Shown here piece by piece: positions 35,050 to 43,884 of a stretch of 64,000 nt of DNA. The stretch lies in contig NZ_JAPEPJ010000001.1 of NCBI RefSeq assembly GCF_026340255.1, positions 1,915,001 through 1,979,000 on the forward strand. The letters are read 5' to 3'. The notes under the pieces were generated by a model that was not told the origin of the DNA, did no database searches, and saw only the letters and a list, made by a program, of their open reading frames with translations. The stretch comes from Streptomyces sp. NBC_01408. GTDB taxonomy: Bacteria > Actinomycetota > Actinomycetes > Streptomycetales > Streptomycetaceae. The translations under genes were made by a program, and so were the position numbers. Each line of letters begins with the position of its first letter. Positions within the stretch are counted from its first letter, which is position 1.

Positions 35050-35736
35050 ATGGCCGGGCAGAACTGCCTGGTGGCGAATGACTGGTTCTGCTGGGATTAC
35101 GTCACCTCCCGCTCCCAGGAGCTCACCGACGCCACGGTGGAGCACATCTGGATCACGGGCGTTTCGGTGGTTATCGGCCTCGCCGTCTCCGTGCCCCTGG
35201 CGCTGCTGGCCCGCCGCGGCCGCCGCTGGGCGGCGCCCGTACTGGGCCTGACCACCCTGCTCTACACGATCCCCTCGCTCGCCATGTTCTCCCTCCTGCT
35301 GCCCTTCTTCGGGCTGTCGGCGTCGCTCGTGGTGACCGGGCTGGTGCTGTATTCGCTGACCATCCTGGTCCGCAACGTGCTGGCCGGCCTGGAGGCCGTC
35401 CCCGAGGAGGTACGGGAAGCCGCGCGCGGCATGGGGTACGGGCCCGGGCGGCTGCTGTGGCAGGTCGAACTGCCCCTGGCGCTGCCCGCGCTGCTCGCGG
35501 GGGTGCGGATCGCCACCGTCTCGACGGTCGCGCTGACCACCGTCGGCTCCATCGTCGGCAAGGGCGGCCTCGGCAATCTGATCGCCCCCGCCGTCAACAA
35601 CTCCTTCAAGGCGCAGGTGCTCACCGCCTCCGTGCTGTGCGTGCTGCTCGCGCTCGTGGCGGACCTTCTGCTGCTCGGAGCGCAGCGGCTGCTCACGCCG
35701 TGGACGCGGGCCGCGCGGCCGGCGAAGGGGGCCTGA
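35050..35736 (+). CDS. Osmoprotectant ABC transporter permease (OpuCB/ProW type)
   Basis: The 228-residue protein has five or six membrane helices and the permease EAA motif EEVREAARGMGYGPGRLLWQ. With the second permease it forms the channel for betaine-type solutes. ATG 35050 is preceded by GGTGGGGG; earlier in-frame starts would overlap the divergent ATPase promoter region. A TAGGGT -10-like box lies at 35007-35012, but no clear -35 was seen. The next permease begins 4 bp after this stop. Confidence 0.92.
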   Translation: MAGQNCLVANDWFCWDYVTSRSQELTDATVEHIWITGVSVVIGLAVSVPLALLARRGRRWAAPVLGLTTLLYTIPSLAMFSLLLPFFGLSASLVVTGLVLYSLTILVRNVLAGLEAVPEEVREAARGMGYGPGRLLWQVELPLALPALLAGVRIATVSTVALTTVGSIVGKGGLGNLIAPAVNNSFKAQVLTASVLCVLLALVADLLLLGAQRLLTPWTRAARPAKGA

Positions 35737-35740
35737 GGTC

Positions 35741-36418
35741 ATGGGTGTGCTGGAAGGGGCCTGGGACTGGCTGGCCGACGGTGCCAACTGGTCCGGGGAG
35801 AGCGGGGTCTGGCACCGGCTCGCCGAGCACGTCTACGTCAGCGGGATCGCCCTCGCGATCGCCTGCGCGGTGGCGCTGCCCGTCGGACTGTTCCTCGGCC
35901 ACCTCGGCAAGGGCGGCGCCCTCGCGGTGAACGTCTCCAACATCGGCCGGGCCGTGCCCGTCTTCGCGGTGCTGGCGCTGTTCATGGTCTCGCCGCTGCG
36001 CAACGCGGGCTACCTGCCCACCATCGCCGCGCTCGTGCTCTTCGCCATGCCTCCGCTGCTGACCAACGCGTACGTGGGCATGCGCGAGGTCGACCGGTCC
36101 GTGGTGGAGGCCGCCCGGGGCATGGGCATGTCCGGCGGACAGCTCTTCTGGCGGGTGGAACTGCCGCTCGCGCGCGACCTGGTGATGACCGGGCTGCGGT
36201 CGGGCGCCGTGCAGGTCATCGCCACGGCCACGATCGCGGCCATGGTCGGCCAGGGCGGCCTCGGCCGGATCATCACCGCCGGCTTCAACACGTACAACAC
36301 CGCGCAGGTCGTCGCCGGCGCCCTGCTGGTGGCGGCGCTGGCCCTGCTGGTGGAGGGCGCCCTGGTGGCGGCGGACCGGCTGCTGCCGCGTCCGGCCGCG
36401 CGCGGGGCGACCGGCTGA
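35741..36418 (+). CDS. Second osmoprotectant ABC transporter permease
   Basis: This 225-residue protein is similar to the preceding permease (EAA motif VVEAARGMGMSGGQLFWRVE) and has six predicted membrane helices. The heterodimer of two permeases is typical for OpuC systems. The start ATG 35741 lies 4 bp after the previous stop, with GGGGGCCTGAGG upstream, so the genes are coupled. The substrate-binding lipoprotein gene follows 67 bp later. Confidence 0.92.
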   Translation: MGVLEGAWDWLADGANWSGESGVWHRLAEHVYVSGIALAIACAVALPVGLFLGHLGKGGALAVNVSNIGRAVPVFAVLALFMVSPLRNAGYLPTIAALVLFAMPPLLTNAYVGMREVDRSVVEAARGMGMSGGQLFWRVELPLARDLVMTGLRSGAVQVIATATIAAMVGQGGLGRIITAGFNTYNTAQVVAGALLVAALALLVEGALVAADRLLPRPAARGATG

Positions 36419-36485
36419 CCTCGCCGCGCCCGACGCTTCCGCCCGTCCCGTCCTTCGTCCTTCACACTCCCCTGTAGGAGAGATC

Positions 36486-37475
36486 ATGAGCAAGTCCACG
36501 CGCGTCCTCGGCGCGGCAATGGGTGCGGTGGCCCTGACCGCCTCGCTCACCGCGTGCGGCGGCGACAGCCTGGAGAAGAGCCAGGGCGGAAGCTCCTCCT
36601 CTGCTTCCTCCCCGGCCGGGGCGGGCGGCAAGGGCAGCCTGGTGATCGGCGCGGCCGGGTTCACCGAGTCCAACGTGCTGGCGGAGCTGTACGCGCAGGT
36701 CCTCAAGGGCGCCGGGTACGACACGTCGATCAAGACGGTCAACAACCGCGAGCTGTACGAGCCGTCCCTGGAGAAGGGCGAGATCGACGTCGTCCCGGAG
36801 TACGCGGCCACGCTCGCCGAGTTCCTCAACGCCAAGGTGAACGGCCCGAAGGCGCCGGAGGAGAAGCCGGTCGCGTCGAGCGACGTCGCGGCGACCGTCG
36901 CGGCCCTGGAGAAGCTGGCGGCCCCGCTCGGCCTGAAGGCGCTCCCGGCGGGTGGGGCGGTCGACCAGAACGCCTTCGCCGTATCCAGGGAATTCGCCGG
37001 GAAGAACAATCTGAAGACGCTTTCCGATCTTGGAAAGTCCGGGCTGAAGGTGAAGATCGCGGCGGGCGACGAATGCTCCGTCCGTCCCTTCTGCGCCCCC
37101 GGGTTGAAGAAGACGTACGGAATCGAAGTTTCCGGTATCGACCCCAAGGGCGTCGGCACCCCGCAGTCCAAGCAGGCGGTCAAGGACGGCGCGGACCAGC
37201 TGGCGCTGACCACGACCACCGACGCCACGCTCGACAGCTACGGCCTGGTCCTCCTGGAGGACGACAAGAAGCTCCAGAACGCCGACAACGTGCTGCCTGT
37301 GGTCAACGCCAAGGACGCGGGCGCCCCGGAGATCGCGGCCGCCCTCGACCAGCTGACCGCGGTCCTCACGACGGCCGACCTCGTCGACCTGAACCGGAAG
37401 GTGGACGCGGAGCGCGCCAAGCCGGCGGACGTCGCGAAGGCCTTCCTGGAGTCCAAGGGCCTGCTGAAGAAGTAG
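36486..37475 (+). CDS. Osmoprotectant-binding lipoprotein (OpuCC/ProX type)
   Basis: The 329-residue protein has a lipoprotein signal with lipobox LTAC (Cys at about 23), a Ser/Gly linker, and an OpuAC domain (GAAGFTESNVLAELYAQVLK, NNRELYEPSLEKGEIDVVPE, YAATLAEFLN). It captures quaternary amines outside the cell and hands them to the two permeases encoded upstream. ATG 36486 has GTAGGAGAG upstream. The operon ends with a hairpin at 37506-37536. Confidence 0.94.
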   Translation: MSKSTRVLGAAMGAVALTASLTACGGDSLEKSQGGSSSSASSPAGAGGKGSLVIGAAGFTESNVLAELYAQVLKGAGYDTSIKTVNNRELYEPSLEKGEIDVVPEYAATLAEFLNAKVNGPKAPEEKPVASSDVAATVAALEKLAAPLGLKALPAGGAVDQNAFAVSREFAGKNNLKTLSDLGKSGLKVKIAAGDECSVRPFCAPGLKKTYGIEVSGIDPKGVGTPQSKQAVKDGADQLALTTTTDATLDSYGLVLLEDDKKLQNADNVLPVVNAKDAGAPEIAAALDQLTAVLTTADLVDLNRKVDAERAKPADVAKAFLESKGLLKK

Positions 37476-37505
37476 CAGTTACACGGTTGATGGAGAAATG
37501 TGGGG

Positions 37506-37536
37506 TACCCGCCCGGAAGAGATTGCCGGGCGGGTA
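37506..37536 (+). terminator. Hairpin terminator of the osmoprotectant operon
   Basis: TACCCGCCCGG (37506-37516) pairs with CCGGGCGGGTA (37526-37536), 30 bp after the binding-protein stop. Confidence 0.8.
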
Positions 37537-37572
37537 TCCCGCAGGACCCCCGCGCCCTGTAAATTTCGGGCC

Positions 37573-38625
37573 ATGCCCCGTGGACGCCACCGCAATCCCG
37601 AACCCCTGCACCGGCTGCTCACGCCGACGACGGTCGCCGGTGTGTCCGTCACCAGCGCCGGCGCGGCCTGGCTCCTCGCGGGCCCCGACGACGCCACCGT
37701 GCTACGGCTGCTCGTGGCCCTCGCGGCAGCCGCCGGGGTCGCCGGCGCCGTCGTGATGCGCGCCTGGGACCGCTCGGCGGGCCGCCGGGTCGCGGAGCTC
37801 ACCCGCGAGCGGGTCAAGGACGAGTGGAAGACGGAAGAGCGGATAGCCGAGCTCGAGTCCGACCTCGAAGAGGCCCGTCTGCTGCGCGGCAGGCTCGACG
37901 CCAAGCTGCGCGCCAAGCGGGTCGAACTGGCCGGGCTGCGCGGCGAGCACGCGGCGCTGCTGCGGCGGTACGCGACGGCCGAGACCGAGCGCGCCACCGC
38001 GCTGGAAGGCCGCCGCCTGCTGGCCATCGAGGCCGCGGCGGCCCCGGCGGCCGCGCCCAGGGAACTCCCGGCGGTCTCCGAGGAGCGCACCTCGGCGGGC
38101 GCGCCCACCTCGGTCGGCTACGCCCGGGCCCATGCGGCTCTGGGCGCGCTGGCCGCCAGGCGCCGGGCCCGGGAGCTGCCCGCCGCGCCGTCGGCCCCGG
38201 CGTCAGCGCTCGCGCCCGCCGCGCCCGTCCCCGCCGCGCCCGTTCCCGCCGTGCCCGTCCCCGCCCCCGCGGCAGCGGTGCCCGCGCGCCGGGCGGCGTC
38301 CGCGGTGGCTCCGTACGCGGCGCAGCGGCGGAGCACCTCCCGCGTCGAGGGCGGCTTCGACTTCTTCGGCACCAAGAACGCGGCGCAGGCCCGCGCGGTG
38401 ATCGAGGCGGTCCAGAACGAGGACCTGGCCGACGTGGTCGGCGCCGAGGCCCTCGCGGTCCACCGGGCGGAGTCGGCTCAGACCGCCGCCGAGCCGGCCT
38501 CCGGCAAGGGCACGGTCAAGGCGGCCACCCCGCAGACGCGCGCGGTGGGCCAGGTCATCGACCTGACGGCTCACGACGAGACCGAGCCGATCGACGTGGC
38601 CCGCCTGCGCACCGCGATCTCGTAG
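37573..38625 (+). CDS. Membrane-anchored coiled-coil protein of unknown function
   Basis: The 350-residue protein has two adjacent hydrophobic segments near the N-terminus (TTVAGVSVTSAGAAWLLAG and VLRLLVALAAAAGVAGAVVM), then a charged coiled coil (about 62-125), an Ala/Pro-rich linker and a C-terminal region with GGFDFFGTKNAAQARAVIEA. Nothing identifies a function. ATG 37573 starts 7 nt after a TAAATT -10-like box (37560-37565) with no good ribosome binding site, so the mRNA may be leaderless. It is isolated by terminators on both sides. Confidence 0.7.
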   Translation: MPRGRHRNPEPLHRLLTPTTVAGVSVTSAGAAWLLAGPDDATVLRLLVALAAAAGVAGAVVMRAWDRSAGRRVAELTRERVKDEWKTEERIAELESDLEEARLLRGRLDAKLRAKRVELAGLRGEHAALLRRYATAETERATALEGRRLLAIEAAAAPAAAPRELPAVSEERTSAGAPTSVGYARAHAALGALAARRRARELPAAPSAPASALAPAAPVPAAPVPAVPVPAPAAAVPARRAASAVAPYAAQRRSTSRVEGGFDFFGTKNAAQARAVIEAVQNEDLADVVGAEALAVHRAESAQTAAEPASGKGTVKAATPQTRAVGQVIDLTAHDETEPIDVARLRTAIS

Positions 38626-38666
38626 CACCGGACCGGGAGAAACGTCCCTCCCGACGGCACCGCGAC

Positions 38667-38696
38667 TCAGGCCCTGTCCGCCCGGACAGGGCCTGA
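38667..38696. terminator. Hairpin terminator between convergent genes
   Basis: TCAGGCCCTGTCC (38667-38679) pairs perfectly with GGACAGGGCCTGA (38684-38696) around a four-base loop, between the coiled-coil gene and the convergent TetR gene. Confidence 0.85.
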
Positions 38697-38728
38697 GCGT
38701 GTACCGGGGGCGGCGTGCTCACGGCCGT

Positions 38729-39322
38729 CTAGGGTGCGTACGAGGCCACCAGGCGGGCCAGGTGGCGGCCCGCGACCAGGAGCGGGGTGCGGCTCTGCTC
38801 GACCTGGGCGCTCACCTCGGCGCCTCCCAGGGTGTTGACGACGGTGGCCGCCAGATCGCGGGCCTGAGGCTCCGGGTGGCCCGAGGCCAGGAGCTTCGCC
38901 GCCACCAGGTGCTGCCAGTTGGCGAAGGCCTGGGCGCAGGCCGCCTGGATCTCGGGGAGGCGGCCGAGCGTCTCCAGGGCGGTGGCCGTGACGGGGCAGC
39001 CGTCCCGCCAGTCGGAGGCCTCCAGTTCCCGCGCGAGCGTCGTGGCGAGGGCCTCGACCGCCTCCGCGGGGTCCGGGTGGGTGGAGAGCCCGGCGCGGAG
39101 CAGCTCGGCGAACTCCTCGCCGCCGAAGTGGATGGCGGCCACCGCGAGCTCCTGCTTGCCGCCCGGGAAGAAGTGGTAGAGCGAGCCGAGGGTGGCTCCG
39201 GCCTCGCGGACGAGCTGTTTGACCGGGGTGTTCTCGTAGCCGCCGTGCTGCATGAGGCGGGAGGCGGTGCGGACCAGCCGCTCGCGCGTCCCCGGTTCTG
39301 TCTTCGTCCCTGCTGCTGCCAT
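38729..39322 (-). CDS. TetR/AcrR-family repressor
   Basis: The 197-residue protein has the TetR DNA-binding domain (TRERLVRTASRLMQHGGYEN, TPVKQLVREAGATLGSLYHF) and an all-helical ligand domain of the AcrR/YcdC type (SDWRDGCPVTATALETLG). ATG 39322 was chosen because it precedes the first helix and the conserved core. An imperfect palindrome at 39351-39364 upstream is a likely own operator. No clear target gene lies next to it; the region upstream to 39491 is empty. Confidence 0.88.
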   Translation of the reverse strand: MAAAGTKTEPGTRERLVRTASRLMQHGGYENTPVKQLVREAGATLGSLYHFFPGGKQELAVAAIHFGGEEFAELLRAGLSTHPDPAEAVEALATTLARELEASDWRDGCPVTATALETLGRLPEIQAACAQAFANWQHLVAAKLLASGHPEPQARDLAATVVNTLGGAEVSAQVEQSRTPLLVAGRHLARLVASYAP

Positions 39323-39350
39323 GGGCGTGATCCTACCGCCGATCCTGGAT

Positions 39351-39364
39351 AGAGCGTTCGTTCT
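39351..39364. promoter_or_regulatory. Probable TetR operator
   Basis: AGAGCGTTCGTTCT is a near-perfect palindrome 29 bp upstream of the TetR start, of the AGARCG/CGYTCT type bound by AcrR-like repressors. On the minus strand a TAGGAT -10-like box lies at 39335-39330, so the operator would lie in the promoter spacer and -35 region. Confidence 0.5.
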
Positions 39365-39491
39365 GGATTTCCATCGGGAGAACGCCGTCATGGACCAGGA
39401 AGGCGGACACCCCACAGGACCGGCGGACCGGCAGGCTGTCCACAGCCTGTGCACAGGGCCACGGGCCACGGGCCGCAGGGTCGCCGACGCG

Positions 39492-39707
39492 TCAGAACAG
39501 CGGGAGCTGCCCCGGGTGTTCGGACAGGACGAAGCCGTCCAGCGTCGGCGCCGAGGCGCCGAGCATCACCCGGGCCCGCGAGCCGGGGCAGGAGACCAGC
39601 TCGCCGCCGCCCCGTCCGGCGGGGGGATCGTGGCGGGCGATCCGGCCGGCGGTGACGGCGCAGTCGCGGCCGCATGCGGGGCAGGCCCGGCGGGGGGAGT
39701 GGGACAT
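39492..39707 (-). CDS. Small zinc-ribbon-like protein
   Basis: A 71-residue protein (MSHSPRRACPACGRDCAVTA...) with a CPACGRDC motif, a histidine in RIARHDPP and a later Cys in ELVSCPGSR, so it could bind zinc. It resembles small conserved Streptomyces proteins of unknown role. It lies directly downstream of the N-acetyltransferase gene (28 bp gap, same strand) and may be co-transcribed. Confidence 0.65.
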   Translation of the reverse strand: MSHSPRRACPACGRDCAVTAGRIARHDPPAGRGGGELVSCPGSRARVMLGASAPTLDGFVLSEHPGQLPLF

Positions 39708-39735
39708 GCCCCAAGTCTGCCCTGCCGTACCGGCA

Positions 39736-40578
39736 TCAGCCGGCCCGGGCGGCCAGCCACGTCTCATGGGCCCGGGAGACCTGGTCCCACAGTGCCGCCC
39801 GGTCCACCGGGGTCAGATCGTCCAGCGCCCGCCCGAAGACGGTGGCCATGACCTCGTAGAGCTCCTCCGGCGTGGTCAGTTCGCGCTCGCTCGGCCCCTT
39901 GGCCGGGTCGATCCGGCCGAGCACCCGCCCGCGCAGCACGTCGATGCTCTCCGCGTCCCGACGGATCATCACCAGCGTCCGTACGAAGCCGGATTCGGGG
40001 GAGGTCGACAGCCGGATGTGCTCGGCCTCGAAGTTGGCCAAGGCGGCGGGCGCCGAACGGAAGACGGTCACCGGGCACGGCCCGTACGAGGTCAGGAAGG
40101 TCCAGCCGGGCTCGGGCCCCTCCAGCGGCTCCAGGACGTAGCGGAAGTCCCCCTGCCGGTGGGTGCCCGCGCGCAGCGGCAGCGGCTCGTGCGGCCCGTC
40201 GCCCAGCCCGGTGTCGACGAAGTACTCCGCCCCGCCGACCCGGACGGTCAGGGCGAGGTGGTCCCCCGTGACCGTGCGGGCCTCGGGGTCGTGGTGGACG
40301 CCCCCCACGTGCCGGGTCACGTCGTAGCCGAGGGATTCGAGCAGCGCCGCGAAGGCCCCGTTGACGTGGAAGCAGTACCCGCCGCGGCCCTCGGCGATGC
40401 GCAGCGCCGACTGCACCGGGTCGAGGCCCGGTGTGCGGCCCAGCTGGATGTCGACGTTCTCGTAGGGGACCCGTTCCACATGGGCCCGCTGAAGGGCGAA
40501 CAGCGCCTCGGCGGTCGGGCGGGGCGGCTCCGCGAAGCCGAGCCGCCGCAGATAGCCGGCGAATATGCCAGGAGTCAT
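39736..40578 (-). CDS. Arylamine N-acetyltransferase
   Basis: The 280-residue enzyme transfers acetyl from acetyl-CoA to aromatic amines, hydrazines or aminobenzoate-type compounds. The catalytic triad is complete and at the classic positions: Cys69 (GRGGYCFHVNG), His107 (TGDHLALTV) and Asp122 (YFVDTGLGDG). Family length and the start LRRLGFAEPPRPTAEALFALQ are typical. ATG 40578. In Streptomyces such NATs act either in detoxification or in biosynthesis of ansamycins; no biosynthetic genes are nearby, so detoxification is more likely. Confidence 0.93.
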   Translation of the reverse strand: MTPGIFAGYLRRLGFAEPPRPTAEALFALQRAHVERVPYENVDIQLGRTPGLDPVQSALRIAEGRGGYCFHVNGAFAALLESLGYDVTRHVGGVHHDPEARTVTGDHLALTVRVGGAEYFVDTGLGDGPHEPLPLRAGTHRQGDFRYVLEPLEGPEPGWTFLTSYGPCPVTVFRSAPAALANFEAEHIRLSTSPESGFVRTLVMIRRDAESIDVLRGRVLGRIDPAKGPSERELTTPEELYEVMATVFGRALDDLTPVDRAALWDQVSRAHETWLAARAG

Positions 40579-40670
40579 GCGGTCACCCTAGGCGGTGACC
40601 GCATGACGTGTGGTCCACGACGTATGGAGTGTGGCGAGTCCGCTACTTCGCAACTTCCGCCGGTACGCCC

Positions 40671-41813
40671 CTACTTGTCGATGTCGCCGACCACGAAGAA
40701 CAGCGAGCCCAGGATCGCCACCATGTCCGCGACGAGCTGCCCGGGGAGCAGCACCGCCAGCGCCTGGATGTTGTTGTACGAGGCGCTGCGCAGCTTCAGC
40801 CGGTACGGGGTCTTCTCGCCCTTCGAGACCAGGTAGTAGCCGTTGATGCCGAGGGGGTTCTCGGTCCAGGCGTACGTGTGCCCCTCGGGCGCCTTCAGCA
40901 CCTTGGGCAGGCGCTGGTTGACGGGCCCGGGCGGCAGCTCCGCCATCCGGTCCAGGCAGGCCACGGCCAGGTCGAGGGCGTTGTGCGTCTGGTCCAGCAG
41001 GACCTCGAAGCGGGCCAGGCAGTCGCCCTCGGGGCGGGTGACCACCTTGAGGACGTCCTGGAGCTCGCCGTAGGCCAGGTACGGCTCGTCGCGGCGCAGG
41101 TCGAAATCGACACCGGAGGCGCGGGCGATCGGGCCGGAGACCCCGTACGCGTGCACCGCCTCGGCGGAGAGCACGCCGACGCCGCGGGTGCGGGCGCGGA
41201 AGATCTCGTTCCCCTGGACCAGCTTGTCGTACACGTCCATGCGGGTGCGGACGTCGGCGATCGCTTCGCGGGCCCGGCCGAGCCAGCCGGCCGGGAGGTC
41301 CTCCTTGAGGCCGCCGACGCGGTTGAACATGTAGTGCATGCGGCCGCCGGAGATCTCCTCCATGACCGCCTGGAGCTCCTCGCGCTCGCGGAACGCGTGG
41401 AAGATCGGGGTGATTCCACCCAGTTCGAGCGGGTACGAACCGAGGAACATCAGATGGTTCAGGACGCGGTTCAGCTCGGCCAGCAGCGTCCGCATCCACA
41501 CGGCCCGCACGGGGACCTCCATGCCGAGCATCCGCTCGACGGCCATGACCACGCCGAGCTCGTTCGAGAACGCGGACAGCCAGTCGTGGCGGTTCGCGAG
41601 CATCACGATCTGGCGGTAGTCGCGGGCCTCGAAGAGCTTCTCGGCGCCGCGGTGCATGTAGCCGACCACCGGCTCGGCGCTGACGATCCGCTCCCCGTCC
41701 AGGACGAGGCGCAGGCGCAGCACGCCGTGCGTGGAAGGGTGCTGGGGGCCGATGTTGAGCACCATGTCGGTGCTCTCCGCCGCACCGCCGATGCCGACCG
41801 TGGTCTCCGTCAT
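40671..41813 (-). CDS. Orphan NADH-quinone oxidoreductase subunit D (NuoD2-like)
   Basis: The 380-residue protein is a NuoD (49-kDa) subunit of complex I, with [20 protein letters not shown], the [17 protein letters not shown] motif (Arg55) and the C-terminal [20 protein letters not shown] plus [12 protein letters not shown]. The protein lacks neighbouring nuo genes, so it is not part of the main operon. It resembles the extra NuoD known from Streptomyces. The role of such orphan copies is unknown. It is divergent from the PH-domain pair. A MidA-like methyltransferase, whose mitochondrial homologue acts on this subunit, lies 5.8 kb away. Confidence 0.9.
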   Translation of the reverse strand: MTETTVGIGGAAESTDMVLNIGPQHPSTHGVLRLRLVLDGERIVSAEPVVGYMHRGAEKLFEARDYRQIVMLANRHDWLSAFSNELGVVMAVERMLGMEVPVRAVWMRTLLAELNRVLNHLMFLGSYPLELGGITPIFHAFREREELQAVMEEISGGRMHYMFNRVGGLKEDLPAGWLGRAREAIADVRTRMDVYDKLVQGNEIFRARTRGVGVLSAEAVHAYGVSGPIARASGVDFDLRRDEPYLAYGELQDVLKVVTRPEGDCLARFEVLLDQTHNALDLAVACLDRMAELPPGPVNQRLPKVLKAPEGHTYAWTENPLGINGYYLVSKGEKTPYRLKLRSASYNNIQALAVLLPGQLVADMVAILGSLFFVVGDIDK

Positions 41814-41857
41814 GCGGGCATTGTCTCAGCCGCGGGCCACCCCCCTACGCTTGAGGG

Positions 41858-42349
41858 ATGGAAACGGGGACTTTGGGCGAGACGGGCCGACCCGAGTGGG
41901 TGGGGCTGCCGGGCGGGCTGCTCACCCTGCGGCGGCTGCTGCTGGTGATCTGGATGAGCCTGTTCGCCGTGGTCACCGCCGTGGTGCTGTGGCTGACGGC
42001 CGGCCCGGTCTGGGCGGCCTCCGGGGCCTTCTGGCTCGCGGTCCTGGTCTGGGGCTGGGTGCTGCTCGGCCGGAACTGGCGGTCCTGGCGCTACGCCGAG
42101 CGCGCGGACGACCTGCTGATCAGCCGGGGCGTGCTGTGGCGGGAGGAGACGGTGGTCCCGTACGGGCGGATGCAGCTGGTCGAGGTGACCTCGGGCCCGC
42201 TGGAGCGGCGCTTCGGGCTGGCCTCCGTACAGCTGCACACGGCGGCCGCGGCCACGGACGCCAAGATCCCGGGCCTGGAGCCGGCCGAGGCGGAGCGCCT
42301 GCGCGACCGCCTGACCGAGCTCGGCCAGGCAAGGTCGGCGGGCCTGTGA
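41858..42349 (+). CDS. PH-domain membrane protein (YdbS-like)
   Basis: The 163-residue protein has two membrane helices (about 26-46 and 51-72) and a bacterial PH2 domain (DLLISRGVLWREETVVPYGR, RFGLASVQLHTAAAATDA). It pairs with the following larger PH protein, which it overlaps by 4 bp (GTGA). In Bacillus the YdbS-YdbT pair contributes to resistance to antimicrobial compounds; the molecular role is unclear. ATG 41858 lies 44 bp from the divergent nuoD start. Confidence 0.85.
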   Translation: METGTLGETGRPEWVGLPGGLLTLRRLLLVIWMSLFAVVTAVVLWLTAGPVWAASGAFWLAVLVWGWVLLGRNWRSWRYAERADDLLISRGVLWREETVVPYGRMQLVEVTSGPLERRFGLASVQLHTAAAATDAKIPGLEPAEAERLRDRLTELGQARSAGL

Positions 42350-43836
42350 CCTCCGGTCCGGTGGACGAGACGGCCGGCACCGGCGCCGGCATCGCAGACG
42401 CCGGGGCGGTGGCGCCCGGGACCGCGGACGCCGGGACCGCGGACGCCGGGACCGCGGACGCCGTTGCGGTGGCGCCCGGGGCGGGGGCCCCGTCCGGAAC
42501 CGGTGCCGACGACACGACGGGCGCCGCCGAGCCCGCCGCGGGCCGGCGGCTGCACCCCTTCACCCCGCTGCGCCGCGCCTGGGTCCCGATCGCCGCGACG
42601 ACCGGTGTGGTCGTCCAGCAGGGCGACCGCGTCGGGGAGTGGATCGGCGACCTGCCCACCCTGCTCCGCCTGGCGGTGCTCGCCGGCCTGGTCCTGGTCT
42701 TCGGCCTGTACGGCTTCCTCAGCTGGTGGTTCACGTACTACGCCGTCACCGACACCGAGCTGCGGATCCGCAGCGGGCTCCTCTTCCGGCGCGCCGCGCA
42801 CATCCGGCTGGACCGGATCCAGGCAGTGGACGTCACCCGTCCGCTGCTGGCCCGGGTGGTGGGGGTCGCGCAGCTGCGCCTCGACGTCATAGGCGCCGAG
42901 GACAAGGACGAGCTGTCCTTCCTCTCCGAGAAGGACGCCGTGGCGCTGCGCGCCGAACTCCTGGCCCGGGCGGCGGGCTTCGCCCCCGCCGAGGCGGTAC
43001 GGGTCGGCGAGGCCCCGGAACGGGAGCTGCTCCACGTCCACCCGCGCGACCTCGTCGTATCGCTGCTGCTGAGCCTCGGGGTGTGGGCGGCGCTGGTCGC
43101 CGGGCTCACCGCGCCGGCCGTCGTGTGGTGGCTCAGTTCGAGCCCCTGGGCGGCGGTCGTGACCCTGCTCCCGCTGCTCGGCGCGGTCTGGACGGGCAGC
43201 GTGGGCCGCTTCCTGGCCGAGTACGACTGGACGGTCGCGGAGTCCCCGGACGGGCTGCGGCTGGACCACGGACTGCTGGACCGGGCGCACGAGACGGTGC
43301 CGCCGGGCCGGGTGCAGACCGTACGGGTCGTGGAGCCGCTGCTGTGGCGGCGGCGCGGCTGGGTCCGGGTGGAGCTGGCGGTGGCGGGCTCGAAGAACGA
43401 CGTGCTGGTCCCGGTGGCGGCGCGGGAGGCCGCGTACGCGGTGGTCGCCAGGGTCCTGCCGGGCGTGGACCTGGCCGGCCTGGCCTTCGCCCCGTCCCCG
43501 CGGACCGGCTCGCGCTGGGTGGTCCCGGTGTGGTGGAAGGGGTACGGGCTGGCCGTCTCCCCGGAGGTCTTCGCCGCCCGCCGAGGCCGCCTGTGCCGCC
43601 GTACGGAGATCGTCCCGCACGCCAAGGTACAGAGCGTCCGCCTCAGCCAGGGGCCCTGGGAGCGCGCCCGCGGGGTGGCCGACGTCCACGTGGACACCGG
43701 GGCGAACGCCACGGTCACGGCCCGGCTGCGCGGCACGGCCGAGGCCGCCGGGCTGCTGGCCGCGCAGGCGGCCCGCTCCCGCACCTCGCGGGCCGAGGCC
43801 CGCCCCGACCGCTGGATGACGGAGACCGGTCCCTAG
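42346..43836 (+). CDS. Multi-PH-domain membrane protein (YdbT-like)
   Basis: The 496-residue protein begins with a 60-residue Ala/Gly/Asp-rich segment encoded partly by a tandem 15-bp repeat, then membrane helices and two or three PH2 domains (TDTELRIRSGLLFRRAAHIR, SPDGLRLDHGLLDRAHETVP and RRTEIVPHAKVQSVRLSQGP). Its GTG start overlaps the stop of the YdbS-like gene, so the two are translated together and probably form one complex. The stop codon TAG lies inside a CTAGTGCTGTGGCCGG end that matches the MITE at 6896. Confidence 0.85.
   Translation: MTSGPVDETAGTGAGIADAGAVAPGTADAGTADAGTADAVAVAPGAGAPSGTGADDTTGAAEPAAGRRLHPFTPLRRAWVPIAATTGVVVQQGDRVGEWIGDLPTLLRLAVLAGLVLVFGLYGFLSWWFTYYAVTDTELRIRSGLLFRRAAHIRLDRIQAVDVTRPLLARVVGVAQLRLDVIGAEDKDELSFLSEKDAVALRAELLARAAGFAPAEAVRVGEAPERELLHVHPRDLVVSLLLSLGVWAALVAGLTAPAVVWWLSSSPWAAVVTLLPLLGAVWTGSVGRFLAEYDWTVAESPDGLRLDHGLLDRAHETVPPGRVQTVRVVEPLLWRRRGWVRVELAVAGSKNDVLVPVAAREAAYAVVARVLPGVDLAGLAFAPSPRTGSRWVVPVWWKGYGLAVSPEVFAARRGRLCRRTEIVPHAKVQSVRLSQGPWERARGVADVHVDTGANATVTARLRGTAEAAGLLAAQAARSRTSRAEARPDRWMTETGP
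42418..42462 (+). repeat. Three tandem copies of a 15-bp unit
   Basis: GGGACCGCGGACGCC occurs three times in a row within the YdbT-like gene and encodes GTADA three times. The repeat keeps the frame, so copy number can vary without breaking the protein. Confidence 0.9.
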
Positions 43837-43848
43837 TGCTGTGGCCGG
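43833..43848. repeat. Solo end of the MITE family
   Basis: CTAGTGCTGTGGCCGG matches the terminal repeat of the 6896-7060 element (identical to its right end over 16 bp). No partner end was found before the next gene at 43885, so it is a remnant or a solo end. It contains the stop codon of the YdbT-like gene. Confidence 0.55.
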
Positions 43849-43884
43849 TGGTCCGCACGCGCGATGCAGGACCGCGGTACGCGA

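Noticed and set aside
39431..39456. Sequence CTGTCCACAGCCTGTGCACA resembling DnaA boxes
   Set aside because: Only one or two weak matches, no AT-rich region and no dnaA/dnaN nearby, so not an origin.
42418..42462. CRISPR-like short repeats
   Set aside because: Contiguous in-frame 15-bp repeats without spacers inside a coding region; no cas genes.
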